A DNA stretch of 64,000 nt from Psychromicrobium silvestre (lineage in GTDB: Bacteria > Actinomycetota > Actinomycetes > Actinomycetales > Micrococcaceae), in assembly GCF_013408295.1 (NCBI RefSeq), contig NZ_JACBYQ010000002.1:372001-436000 (forward strand), given 5' to 3'. This document shows, in pieces, positions 45,801-53,151 of the stretch. A model generated the notes under the pieces. It was not told the origin of the DNA. It searched no databases and worked only from the letters and a program-made list of their open reading frames with translations. Every line of letters starts with the position of its first letter. Positions within the stretch are counted from its first letter, which is position 1. Position numbers and translations under genes: made by a program.

Positions 45801-47522
45801 AAGGGAACCACGACGCCGGCCCTGGACGAATACAAACTGTTCACCGTCAATGGGGTCAAGATCGCGGTAGTTGGCGCGGTGACCCAGGAAGCGCCCACCT
45901 TGGTGAGCCCCAGCGGGATTGCCCAGGTTGACTTCGGCGATCCGGTGGACGCCGTGAACCGGGTGGCCACCAAGATCAAAGAGCAGAAGCTCGCCGATGT
46001 GATTGTGGCTGAATACCACGAGGGCGCCGCAGAAGGCACCCCCGATGGTGCCAGCCTGGAGCAAGAGCTGAACGCGCCGGCCGGGCAGAATGAGGCTTTC
46101 AAGAAGATCGTGAACCAGACCTCTTCCGTGGTCAACGCGATCTTCACCGGTCACACTCATAAGCAGTACGCCTGGGATGCTCCCATCCCCGGAGTGGCTG
46201 CCGACGCTGCGGTGAAAACTCGTCCGGTGTTGCAGACCGGAGACTACGGCGAGAACATCGGTCAGGTTCAGCTCTACGTTGACCCGGCCAGCAAGCAGGT
46301 GCTCAGCTACAAGCAGCGCAATGTTCCACGCACCACCACCCCTGCCGCAGACCTGGTCAGCCAGTTCCCGGTAGCGGCAAAGGTGAAGGGAATTGTCGAT
46401 GCTGCCTTGGCCTACGCCCAGGCAGAGGGCGATAAGCCGATTGGCAAAATCTCAGCGGATATCACCACCGCTCAAGTGCTGGACCCGGCAACCGGAAAAT
46501 ACTCCCGCGATGATCGACAGAACGAGTCCACCTTGGGCAATCTGGTGGCCAATGCGCTGAAGTCCTCGCTTTCCGATCCGTCTCTGGGCGGCGCCGAGAT
46601 CGGGGTGGTGAACCCCGGTGGCTTGCGTGCCGATCTGTTGTACAAGGCGGCCGGAGCGGAAGGCGATGGTGTGGTTACGGTGGCGGAAGCCAATGCGGTG
46701 CTGCCGTTCCTGAACAATCTGTGGACCACTAGCCTGACCGGTGCCCAGTTCAAGACCTTGCTGGAGCAGCAGTGGCAGACCAATGCCGACGGCACGATTC
46801 CGAGCCGGCCGTTCCTGAACCTGGGTCTATCGAAGAATGTGGATTACACCTACGATCCCAGCAAACCGCAGGGCAGCCACGTGACCTCGATTGTGATCAA
46901 TGGAGCGCCGATTGATCCGGCTAAGTCGTATCGGATTGGTACCTTCAGCTTCCTGACTTCCGGTGGTGATAACTTCCGGATCTTCACCGAAGGAACCAAT
47001 GCCAAGGACAGCGGCCTGGTTGATCGGGATGCCTGGTTCAAGTACCTCAGCACCGAATCCGCCAGCAAGCCGATCGCCCCGGACTTCACTCGGCGAGCAC
47101 TCAACGTCACCGGAGCACCAACCTCGGTAACCGAGAATCAGCAGGTCACGGTCAAGCTGCAAAAGCTGGACCTGACCTCCTTGGGCACCCCGGCTAGCAC
47201 CAAGGTGACCCTCCGCTATGAACCCTCGGGAGTCGGCGGCGGCACGGGCTGGTCGGTACCCACGGCAGCGGTACCCGCGGTACTCGGGACGTTCCCCGTT
47301 ACAGCCGGTGTGGCTACGCTGAGCTTCAAGGTTCCCGCCGAGCTCAAGGGTGGACGCTTCACCGTCACCACCGATACCGGGACCTACGGACGGTTGCCCA
47401 TTGATATCGGCACCACCGCGCCTCCGGCTCCCTCCACGAACTGGTGGACTTGGTTCTGGAAGTCGCTGCTCTGGCTGTGGTACTCCTGGCAGTGGGTGTG
47501 GCAGCACGGACTGCACGGCTAA
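42891..47522 (+). CDS. Secreted ExeM/NucH-type nuclease fused to 5'-nucleotidase, Trp-rich C-terminus
   Basis: A 1543-residue secreted fusion. A signal peptide (IRVALGGVLAAAFIAAPLA to APALA) is followed by a lamin-tail domain at about 54-170 (VVINEAYLSGG), an OB-like module to about 500, and an EEP nuclease domain at 520-850 (ASFNVQNYF, GDFNAYSKED, SDHDPVVV). A metallophosphatase domain follows at 865-1150 (NDFHGRIDTN, VGNHEFDSG, GHTHKQY), then the 5'-nucleotidase C-terminal domain to about 1400 and a beta-rich region. The last 27 residues hold nine Trp within 21 positions, with no LPXTG motif. The start is GTG 42891 or ATG 42924. It is likely to degrade extracellular DNA and dephosphorylate nucleotides, scavenging phosphate or nucleosides. 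Confidence 0.9.
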   Translation: MPNKSSEKWGTMPGKSIRVALGGVLAAAFIAAPLASAPALAASQPQAPTATTASPVVINEAYLSGGSAGAAYKNKFIELYNATDASVSLDGWSLQYRSATGTANPAGIAPLSGSIPAKGHFLVQASSNGTSGADLPTPDATSTLNFSGTSGTIYLAKKAAAVTGLATGSVTDNADVADLLGYGTSNTFETAAATAPSGNTDVKSLNRTDGADSNNNSADFKLSASITPQSAGSPVDPGPVNPTIAAIKDIQGSTDTSPLVNQTVTTRGVVTAVYPTGGFNGYYIQTEGTGGDLDLSTHKASDAVFVYSPSTMSQVQAGDFVEVTGPVTEFKGASDATSLTEISVAADKLTKLSQAAVAVKPAVVDLPATAAERESLEGMLFQPKGSYTVADNYSLNQYGEIGLAAGTTPLVQPNALYPYGSAENTALVASNAAKSIGLDDGASTNFLSAANQGTPLPYLTTASSLRVGAAVTFSTNVIFDNRNGDYKLQPLTQLTPANAASVQPASFSDTRSAPAAVGGNLKIASFNVQNYFIHTGDQDPACTAYSDRAGNKITVKGGCTQRGAWDAANLQRQQDKVVAGIIGTGADVLSLEEIENSAKFADSATDRDKALKTLVDALNAKLGSNVWDYVRSPQARPAVSDEDVIRTAFIFKTAAAEPVGDSVILNDAAFTGIARQPLAQSFKPKGAADSAQFLAIVNHFKSKGSAPANDPSDTDKGQGNSNNARVKQAQALLTFANTLKAQKNTTKVLLIGDFNAYSKEDPINTLTAAGYTDLDPQTGKHSYLFDGRVGSLDHVLVSNEFAASITGADIWNINSVESVALNYSRYNYNVTDYYNTEPYAASDHDPVVVGLNLSTAPAGPLEVNLLNINDFHGRIDTNTVNFAGTVEQLKAASPAGASAFLSAGDNVSASLYASAVQKDQPTIDVLNAMGLQASAVGNHEFDSGFADLKDRIINGGTNAKWDYLGANVYLKGTTTPALDEYKLFTVNGVKIAVVGAVTQEAPTLVSPSGIAQVDFGDPVDAVNRVATKIKEQKLADVIVAEYHEGAAEGTPDGASLEQELNAPAGQNEAFKKIVNQTSSVVNAIFTGHTHKQYAWDAPIPGVAADAAVKTRPVLQTGDYGENIGQVQLYVDPASKQVLSYKQRNVPRTTTPAADLVSQFPVAAKVKGIVDAALAYAQAEGDKPIGKISADITTAQVLDPATGKYSRDDRQNESTLGNLVANALKSSLSDPSLGGAEIGVVNPGGLRADLLYKAAGAEGDGVVTVAEANAVLPFLNNLWTTSLTGAQFKTLLEQQWQTNADGTIPSRPFLNLGLSKNVDYTYDPSKPQGSHVTSIVINGAPIDPAKSYRIGTFSFLTSGGDNFRIFTEGTNAKDSGLVDRDAWFKYLSTESASKPIAPDFTRRALNVTGAPTSVTENQQVTVKLQKLDLTSLGTPASTKVTLRYEPSGVGGGTGWSVPTAAVPAVLGTFPVTAGVATLSFKVPAELKGGRFTVTTDTGTYGRLPIDIGTTAPPAPSTNWWTWFWKSLLWLWYSWQWVWQHGLHG

Positions 47523-47546
47523 TCACCGGAGTCATTGAATCGCACT

Positions 47547-47599
47547 AACTAAGTGGTCGTCCACTGAGGCTTTCGAGCCCGGTGGGCGACCACTTAGTT
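47547..47599. terminator. Hairpin after nuclease/nucleotidase gene
   Basis: An outer perfect 13-bp stem AACTAAGTGGTCG / CGACCACTTAGTT holds an inner CCAC/GTGG pair and a GGCT-TTCG-AGCC hairpin. There is no clear T-run, but the structure is large and lies 25 bp after the stop and 18 bp before the stop of the convergent gene, so it can end both transcripts. Confidence 0.75.
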
Positions 47600-47616
47600 G
47601 TTAAGCTCGCTTGCCG

Positions 47617-49488
47617 CTAGAGCTGGAGGCTTTCCAAAAGGTGGCTGGCAATGCTGTCCGCATCGATCAAGCTGCGGTAACCACTGGGGTGTTTGGCGTG
47701 CGCCTCGGCCGCGATTGCGGTTCCCCACTGCACGGAGGAGAGCTGCAGACCCAGCACGTACAGGCCTTCAAGAACCGAACCGGAACCGTCAATCGCTCGA
47801 TAAGGAGGGGTAGTGACCTCCAAGCCGCTACTGAGCACCACCTCGCCGTCCGCCGCCAGCATGGCTTTGGGACGGACCAAGCCGTCCGCAAGCAACTGCC
47901 GCATCAGCGGGGATGAACTTTGCAGCACTCGATTGCTTGGCGCTAAGGCCTCCACCAGGTAGCGGGCATGCCGCGGAGCCGCATCCAGCCAGGGTGAGCT
48001 TGCGGTAAATCCGTCCGGTCCAGCGGCAAAAACCGGGTCCGGCCCGGTGAAGCCCACTATGCCCGCTCGCACCAGCGCCGCCAACTGCTCGATCCGCAAG
48101 GAGGGTGGCCCGCTAGCCAGACCCTCAACCAAGGGTTCGAACCAACCCCTTAGCTCGCCCAGCCAAGATTCCTCGGTAATTCCGCCATCGGCCACGAGCT
48201 GCTTGATCAGCGCCCGGCCCTCGTTAAGAGTCCCGATGGCCATCTTCACCGGATCGGATTCGGCCGCGGCAGACCCCTGCGCGTCCCTCTCCAACTCCAG
48301 CAGCACCGCCCGGTCGAATTCAGCCGTACCGGCAAAATGTTGACCGGCGAAGGGTTTGGCTAAGGCCTCAATGTCCAACCGGTCCGCCGCGGGGAGCCGG
48401 GCTTCGAAGGCCTTCAAACCCTCGGACCACCCCGGGCCGTCAAGGATCGCCGCCAAATCCCCCAGCAACCCCTCGGAAGGCGTTCCCCGAAGCAACGTTC
48501 GATAGTAGCTCCAGGTTACGTCTCGGTGCAGCGCGGGCCAGATATCGTGGTCAAAACCGGGTATCTGCTCGTTCGGACCGGGAGCTTCACGCTCGGCAAG
48601 CAGCTGATTCAAGAACCGTAGTTCCACCCCGCGCGGATAGTAACTGTCCAGATCCGCCTTGGCCCGGTAGGGCGAGCCGCGCCTGGAAGCCGCCAGGATC
48701 ACCGGTTCCTCGCCACTGGGCAGATATTTGAGCGCCCTACCGGCACCTTCGCCGGTGGCCTCGAAAACCCCTCCCCTGCCTTCGGTCCACTGACCAATCA
48801 GATCAAAGAAATTCAGACCCATCCCGCGAACCAGAACATTCTGGCCAGCCGGGATTTCGCGCCAATCCACATCCGCCGGAATCGCCGGTGGCCAGTACCC
48901 CAGGTTCCAGCGGGAGGCTGCCTCAGCGAACTCCCGCTGCTCGGAACTCAGTTCGGCCTGTAGATGGCCCAGCGCGAGCACCACCGCCTCCACCAGCAGC
49001 TCATCCCCGGAGCCGAGCCGGACCGCAAAGCCGCCGGCCGCCGTCGTCGTCCGCGAAATGGCAAGTGCTTCCGTTCGGTGCCAATGCACCGTAACTTCGT
49101 GAGGTAGTCGCCTCAGTAGCTCCTCAAAAGTCCACCGCAGATATTGTCCGTATAACGCACGGGGCGGGAATTCAGTGCTGGCCAGCTGGGGCGCAAATCG
49201 TGCCCGCCACTGATCAAAACTCAACCCGGACACCGGGGGGCTGTCCACACCTTGATCCGGTACCACGGTGGGATAGAAGGACTGAGTATTCATCAAGTAC
49301 AACTCAGACTGGGAGGTACGCCAGACTCGGCCAGGACCCGGGTCAAAAGGATCCACCAGATCGATCTGCAGCGACCCGGCCAGTGGCTCAGATCGATCCT
49401 GAAGCTGGGAAATCAGCCGTTCCAGCACCGAGGTGCCCCGAGGGCCTGCACCAATGATCGCGATGCGGCGGGGAGCAGAGGAAGGCAT
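47617..49488 (-). CDS. FAD/NAD(P)-binding protein (NAD_binding_9-type)
   Basis: A 623-residue protein. The N-terminus has a dinucleotide-binding motif IAIIGAGPRGTSVLERLI (residues about 8-25), the GAGPRG variant of the NAD(P)-binding family associated with lysine/ornithine-hydroxylase-like or HI0933-like flavoproteins. Other visible patterns are VVLALGHLQAEL and NVLVRGMGLNFFDLIGQW, typical of this family. A long helical section follows. It may be a flavin oxidoreductase acting on an unknown substrate. It is convergent with the nuclease gene and divergent from the prolyl oligopeptidase gene. Confidence 0.85.
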   Translation of the reverse strand: MPSSAPRRIAIIGAGPRGTSVLERLISQLQDRSEPLAGSLQIDLVDPFDPGPGRVWRTSQSELYLMNTQSFYPTVVPDQGVDSPPVSGLSFDQWRARFAPQLASTEFPPRALYGQYLRWTFEELLRRLPHEVTVHWHRTEALAISRTTTAAGGFAVRLGSGDELLVEAVVLALGHLQAELSSEQREFAEAASRWNLGYWPPAIPADVDWREIPAGQNVLVRGMGLNFFDLIGQWTEGRGGVFEATGEGAGRALKYLPSGEEPVILAASRRGSPYRAKADLDSYYPRGVELRFLNQLLAEREAPGPNEQIPGFDHDIWPALHRDVTWSYYRTLLRGTPSEGLLGDLAAILDGPGWSEGLKAFEARLPAADRLDIEALAKPFAGQHFAGTAEFDRAVLLELERDAQGSAAAESDPVKMAIGTLNEGRALIKQLVADGGITEESWLGELRGWFEPLVEGLASGPPSLRIEQLAALVRAGIVGFTGPDPVFAAGPDGFTASSPWLDAAPRHARYLVEALAPSNRVLQSSSPLMRQLLADGLVRPKAMLAADGEVVLSSGLEVTTPPYRAIDGSGSVLEGLYVLGLQLSSVQWGTAIAAEAHAKHPSGYRSLIDADSIASHLLESLQL

Positions 49489-49513
49489 GCTTTGAGCTTA
49501 CTAGGATGGCCTT

Positions 49514-51592
49514 ATGACCCTTGAAACCGATGAAAACCTCTGGCTGGAAGACATCTACGGACAAGAACAACTCGACTGGGTGCGTGAACGCAATGCCCGC
49601 ACCGAGCAAAAGCTGTTGAACGGTCAGTACTCGGCGCTGGAATCCCGCATTCTGGAGGTGCTCGACTCAAAGGACCGGATTGCCGCCGTGGCCAAGCGCG
49701 GCGAACACTATTACAACTTCTGGCAGGACGAGCAGAACCCGCGTGGTCTTTGGCGGCGGACTAGCTGGGACTCTTATCGCTCTGAAATCCCGGAATGGGA
49801 GACCGTACTGGATATCGATGCGCTGGGAGCCGAGGAAGGCACCCAGTGGGTCTGGCATGGAGCGGTTTTTCTCCGCCCCTCAAAAGGCGAGCCACACCGC
49901 CGCTGCTTAGTCATGCTTTCCCCGGACGGCGGGGACGCGCACGTGCATCGGGAGTTTGATGTACTGGAGAAGTCCTTCGTTCCCAACGGTTTCACCATCC
50001 CGGTAGCGAAGTCGGATGCCTCCTGGCAGGACGCGGACACCCTCATCGTAGAGACCGATTTCGGGCCGGGCACGCTGACCACCTCCTCTTATCCGCGAAC
50101 CTCACGGATTCTGCGCCGCGGCCAAGCCCTTAGCGACGCCGAACTGTACTTTGAGGTACCGGAAGACCATATGGGCGTTTTCGTCCGGCACGATGACACC
50201 CCTGGCTTTGAGCGGGACATCGCGATGGACGTGATCGATTTCTTCTCGCGCCGCAGCTATCTGAGAGTCGGCGAAGAGTGGTTGGCGCTGGAGGTTCCCG
50301 AGGACGTCAATATCAATCTTCATCGGCAATGGTTGCTGCTCCGGCCGCAGAGCCAAGCAACCCTTGGCGGCTTCGAACTGCGCAGCGGCGCGCTCTACAC
50401 GATTCTGCTGGAGGACTTTCTTGCGGGCTCACGGGACTTCACGGTGATTTTTGAACCGGATGAGCACACCTCGCTACAGAGTTGGAGCTGGACCAAGAAC
50501 TTCCTGCTGCTTGAGTTACTGCAAGATGTTTCCTCAAAGATCCTGGTGGCAGATCCGGCTGCGGGCTTCGCTCGGCGCGAGCTGGAAGGTTGCCCGCCAC
50601 TGCACCTCGCCAACATCTCTCCGGTGGATGAAGAGGACGACGGCGAAGGCCCAGAAGGTGCAATAGGAGACGATTATTGGCTCACCGTCACAGGCTTCCT
50701 GACTCCGAGCACCCTGCTTCGTGGCTCAGCGGCCGCGGAAGCCGGGCCAGCAGCGAAACTGAAGGCCTCGCCGTCGTTCTTCAAAGAAGCCGACTACGCC
50801 GTGGAACAGCACTTCGCCACCTCCCTGGACGGCACCAAGGTGCCCTATTTCCAAGTGTCACCCAGAGACCTTTCCCTCGCCGGCGACAATCCGGTTCTAC
50901 TCTCCGGCTACGGTGGCTTCGAGATTTCGCGAACCCCGGTTTATAGCGGAATCATTGGCCGTGCCTGGTTGGAACGGGGCGGGGTCTATGTAGTGGCCAA
51001 CATCCGCGGTGGTGGCGAATATGGGCCAGGCTGGCATCTGGCAGCGCTCAAGGAGAACCGGCATCGGGCTTATCAGGATTTCGCTGCGGTGGCTGAGGAT
51101 CTCATCGAGCGTGGAGTGACCATTCGAGCTAAGTTGGCTTGCCAGGGAGGAAGCAATGGCGGGCTGCTGGTGGGCAATATGCTCACTCAGTATCCGGAGC
51201 TGTTCGGCGCGATCTCTTGCGGGGTGCCCTTGCTCGATATGCAGCGGTACACCAAGCTCAACGCCGGGTACTCCTGGATTGCCGAGTATGGGGATCCGGA
51301 TGTTCCTGAGCAGTGGGAGTACATCAAAACCTTCTCGCCGTATCACCTGCTTCAAGACGAGGTGGATTATCCGCCCACCTTTATCTGGACGGCGACCTCC
51401 GATGATCGGGTGGGCCCGGTGCAAGCTCGGAAGATGGCGGCCCGGATGGAGCGGATGAACATCGAACCGCTGTGGTTCTTTGAGTCGCTGGAGGGCGGGC
51501 ACAAGGGCGCCGCGGACAATAAACAAGCCGCTCGCCTGCAAACCGCACCGCTCGAATTCCTCTGGCGGGCTCTCAACGGTGGTGAACTGTGA
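49514..51592 (+). CDS. Prolyl oligopeptidase family (S9) serine peptidase
   Basis: A 692-residue S9 protein. The first 400 residues form a beta-propeller-like region. The C-terminal alpha/beta hydrolase has the nucleophile in ACQGGSNGGLLVG (Ser547), Asp630 in TSDDRVGPV, and His663 in GGHKG, a complete triad. SLDGTKVPYFQVSPRDL and GYGGFEISRTP fit the oligopeptidase-B-like subfamily. No signal peptide is present, so it should act on short peptides in the cytoplasm. The next gene (GNAT) starts at its stop codon. Confidence 0.93.
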   Translation: MTLETDENLWLEDIYGQEQLDWVRERNARTEQKLLNGQYSALESRILEVLDSKDRIAAVAKRGEHYYNFWQDEQNPRGLWRRTSWDSYRSEIPEWETVLDIDALGAEEGTQWVWHGAVFLRPSKGEPHRRCLVMLSPDGGDAHVHREFDVLEKSFVPNGFTIPVAKSDASWQDADTLIVETDFGPGTLTTSSYPRTSRILRRGQALSDAELYFEVPEDHMGVFVRHDDTPGFERDIAMDVIDFFSRRSYLRVGEEWLALEVPEDVNINLHRQWLLLRPQSQATLGGFELRSGALYTILLEDFLAGSRDFTVIFEPDEHTSLQSWSWTKNFLLLELLQDVSSKILVADPAAGFARRELEGCPPLHLANISPVDEEDDGEGPEGAIGDDYWLTVTGFLTPSTLLRGSAAAEAGPAAKLKASPSFFKEADYAVEQHFATSLDGTKVPYFQVSPRDLSLAGDNPVLLSGYGGFEISRTPVYSGIIGRAWLERGGVYVVANIRGGGEYGPGWHLAALKENRHRAYQDFAAVAEDLIERGVTIRAKLACQGGSNGGLLVGNMLTQYPELFGAISCGVPLLDMQRYTKLNAGYSWIAEYGDPDVPEQWEYIKTFSPYHLLQDEVDYPPTFIWTATSDDRVGPVQARKMAARMERMNIEPLWFFESLEGGHKGAADNKQAARLQTAPLEFLWRALNGGEL

Positions 51593-52056
51593 CGAGTATC
51601 CGTCAGATGCGCCTTGGAGATGCGCCTCGGCTCGCCGAAGTTCATGTCCAGGCTTGGCGAGAGACCTATGTTGGGATGCTTTCCGATGAGTTCTTGGCGG
51701 CGCTGCGGGTTGAGGACCGGCTAGCAATGTGGTCCTCGGCCACTCCTGAGGGGATGGCTCGGCATTGGGTAGTGGAGGACGACGGCGTGATCGTGGGTTT
51801 CGCGGGTCTCAATCGTCCCGCTCCGGGTGCGGCGGTTGAGCTGTGGGGTTTGTATCTGCTCAAATCGCATCAGAAATTGGGGCTGGGCGGGGAGCTCTTG
51901 CGAACCGCCCTCGGTGACCGGCCAGCGTCGCTTTGGGTGGCGGAGGAGAACGCCAATGCCATCGCTTTTTACCAGCATCAGGGCTTTGCCTTGGAAGGCA
52001 CTCGCGAGCTGGTGGCGGACTGGGAAAACCTGGCGGAGCTTCGAATGGTCCGCTGA
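51589..52056 (+). CDS. GNAT family N-acetyltransferase
   Basis: A 155-residue acetyltransferase with GTG 51589 overlapping the S9 stop codon. The N-terminal strand IRQMRLGDAPRLAEVHVQAWRETYVG and the acetyl-CoA loop LLKSHQKLGLGGELLRTALGDR (the Q/R-x-x-G-x-G/A region) are typical. VAEENANAIAFYQHQGFALEG is the standard final motif. The acceptor is not known. Coupling with the oligopeptidase suggests the same operon. Confidence 0.9.
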   Translation: MTSIRQMRLGDAPRLAEVHVQAWRETYVGMLSDEFLAALRVEDRLAMWSSATPEGMARHWVVEDDGVIVGFAGLNRPAPGAAVELWGLYLLKSHQKLGLGGELLRTALGDRPASLWVAEENANAIAFYQHQGFALEGTRELVADWENLAELRMVR

Positions 52057-52185
52057 TCTTTTCTCCCTGGCGCAGGCTTCACTCGCTTGTACCTTGGAGC
52101 TCCCATCTGGTCGCTTTGCGCACAGGGTGCTAAGTTCGGTAACCTTGTCAGGCTGGCTCTAGGCTTCTACTGGAGCCAGCACCTT

Positions 52186-52273
52186 GGAGACGTGCCAGAG
52201 CGGCCGAATGGGCTTCACTGCTAATGAAGTGTGGGGCAAAACTCCACCGGGGGTTCAAATCCCCCCGTCTCCG
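52186..52273 (+). tRNA. tRNA-Ser (anticodon GCU)
   Basis: An 88-nt type II tRNA: acceptor GGAGACG pairs with CGTCTCC. The anticodon stem-loop CTTCA-CTGCTAA-TGAAG gives anticodon GCT, the variable arm is long, and the T-loop reads GGTTCAAATCC. The CCA end is not encoded. A strong terminator follows 8 bp later. Confidence 0.96.
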
Positions 52274-52280
52274 CCGAAAT

Positions 52281-52314
52281 GCCCCCGATCAGTCACTGAT
52301 CGGGGGCATTTTTT
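52281..52314 (+). terminator. Rho-independent terminator after tRNA-Ser(GCU)
   Basis: GCCCCCGATCA pairs with TGATCGGGGGC with a small loop, followed by ATTTTTT. It is directly after the tRNA. Confidence 0.95.
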
Positions 52315-52520
52315 GCTTAAGTCGCAGAGCTGGGCGCAGGCGAGGCTACCGCCCAGATACTTCGCCCAAGCGGACCCCAGTCACTTGGCACACTCGGTGG
52401 GGTCCGGCATCAGGTCCCACCAAGCCGCTCGACTCGGTGGGACCCACCTCCAACGCCAGAGTAAATGACTTCAGATTCGCCAAAACACCTGCGGGAGAAG
52501 CACAAACGAGCCGATGCCGA

Positions 52521-52832
52521 TTACATCCCGGGCATCTGAAGGAATTCGTGCACCTCGATGGTGCCGCCCTGGGCGGTGTGCGGATGTCCTTCCAAAACGC
52601 CTTGCAGGGCCTCGGCGGAATCTGCCTGCAGGATCGAGAAGCCACCAACGCCGCTCTCCGCCCCAGCTGAGGCCGGAGCAAGGGGTGAGCCGAGATCCAC
52701 AATGGCATCCCCTGCCTTGCCCGCCCAGTCCATCCAGACCTGCATTCCGGCTTCCTGCTCCTCCGGGCTCGCCTGAGCCATTTGCTCCGCCGCCGACTGA
52801 TCGGCCTTGTACAACACTAAGAACTTCGCCAT
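52521..52832 (-). CDS. YciI-family protein
   Basis: A 103-residue protein; start ATG 52832 has GGTAGAG upstream. MAKFLVLYKADQSAAEQMAQASPEEQEAGMQVWMDWAGKAG and the later GGFSILQADSAEALQGVLEGHPH are typical of the YciI/YCII (DGPF-like) dimeric alpha-beta fold. Relatives are of unknown role, with some linked to aromatic degradation or sigma-factor genes. It is a lone gene between the tRNA and the surface-protein gene. Confidence 0.85.
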   Translation of the reverse strand: MAKFLVLYKADQSAAEQMAQASPEEQEAGMQVWMDWAGKAGDAIVDLGSPLAPASAGAESGVGGFSILQADSAEALQGVLEGHPHTAQGGTIEVHEFLQMPGM

Positions 52833-53151
52833 CTCTACCTGTCTCCTCAAAACATAGAGCCATCCCGCGCTGGAGACTTCCAGCCACACTCGAATTATGG
52901 CGCGTTCAAGCTGTTTCTAAGCTGTGAAACTGCTAGACCACTGTCAGTGAATCAGCAGACCTGCCAAATCACGGACCGTCTGAACAGGTAGGGATCTTGG
53001 GCCGGTGACTCACGTTTGCCCGAGGGAAGGGTAACGCACTATTGGCCACCGGCCCAAGGCGAGGGCACTGGAAAATTTGGGGAAAAACCAGTGCCCTCGA
53101 TAGGCTCCGCCGCCTCACCGGCAGGTATAGCGACGGAACCTGGCTCATTGT
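52833..53151. other. Intergenic region with two adjacent hairpins
   Basis: No ORF with family features in these 319 bp. Two perfect 12-bp inverted repeats stand next to each other: CTTGGGCCGGTG (52996-53007) with CACCGGCCCAAG (53047-53058), and CGAGGGCACTGG (53060-53071) with CCAGTGCCCTCG (53088-53099). They lie 52 bp past the stop of the surface-protein gene (minus strand). They have no T-run, so termination is likely but not typical. Confidence 0.7.
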
